Below are positions 5,351 through 5,375 of a DNA stretch of 5,375 nucleotides, one piece after another (positions within the stretch are counted from its first letter, which is position 1; each line of letters starts with the position of its first letter). Location: positions 1 to 5,375 of the forward strand of contig JBIOTP010000036.1 in assembly GCA_044865965.1 (NCBI GenBank). Reading direction: 5' to 3'. The notes under the pieces were generated by a model that did no database searches, had not been told where the DNA came from, and saw only the letters and a list, made by a program, of their open reading frames with translations. Source of the DNA: Solirubrobacter sp044865965 (GTDB lineage: Bacteria; Actinomycetota; Thermoleophilia; Solirubrobacterales; Solirubrobacteraceae). Both the position numbers and the translations under genes were made by a program.

Positions 5351-5375
5351 ACACGTGCCACCAGCATGCGAGCGC

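Noticed and set aside
4815..5354. A 179-codon minus-strand frame opposite the SRPBCC gene
   Set aside because: It would have to start within the terminator hairpin region, has no good ribosome binding site, and lies antisense to a well-formed SRPBCC gene.

Overview
The window is very GC-rich, with G or C at most third codon positions. It reads as chromosomal DNA of a high-GC actinobacterium. The alanine dehydrogenase resembles mycobacterial and other actinobacterial enzymes, but the class cannot be fixed from one window; a lineage outside the mycobacteria, such as Thermoleophilia, is only a guess. No transposase, phage gene, tRNA, rRNA, CRISPR array or other sign of transfer was seen.

Left block (1-2571, minus strand): three tightly packed genes read right to left. 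They are L-alanine dehydrogenase (ald), a GabP-like amino acid permease whose ATG overlaps the ald stop in an ATGA, and, cut by the left edge, what looks like the N-terminus of pyruvate, phosphate dikinase (ppdK). Together they suggest a short route: amino acid in, alanine deaminated to pyruvate, pyruvate converted to phosphoenolpyruvate for gluconeogenesis.

Middle (2572-4320): a 150-base intergenic region separates ald from a divergent PucR-family activator. This mirrors Bacillus subtilis, where the PucR-type protein AdeR activates ald, and differs from mycobacteria, where the Lrp/AsnC-type AldR does so. The gap holds a perfect 6+4+6 inverted repeat next to a possible -10 element, a candidate operator.

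Right block (4335-5375): a MarR-family regulator (minus) and an SRPBCC-fold protein (plus) are divergent across a 45-base gap. That gap carries a perfect CTTTAG-CTA-CTAAAG palindrome which overlaps the likely -10 of the SRPBCC promoter, so the MarR protein probably represses it and itself. The MarR gene converges tail to tail with the PucR gene, 14 bases apart. After the SRPBCC gene comes a perfect 11-bp GC hairpin, probably the terminator.

The gene families are all known. The points worth attention are the alanine-to-PEP operon with its own PucR regulator and the compact MarR/SRPBCC switch. I saw no clearly undescribed system.
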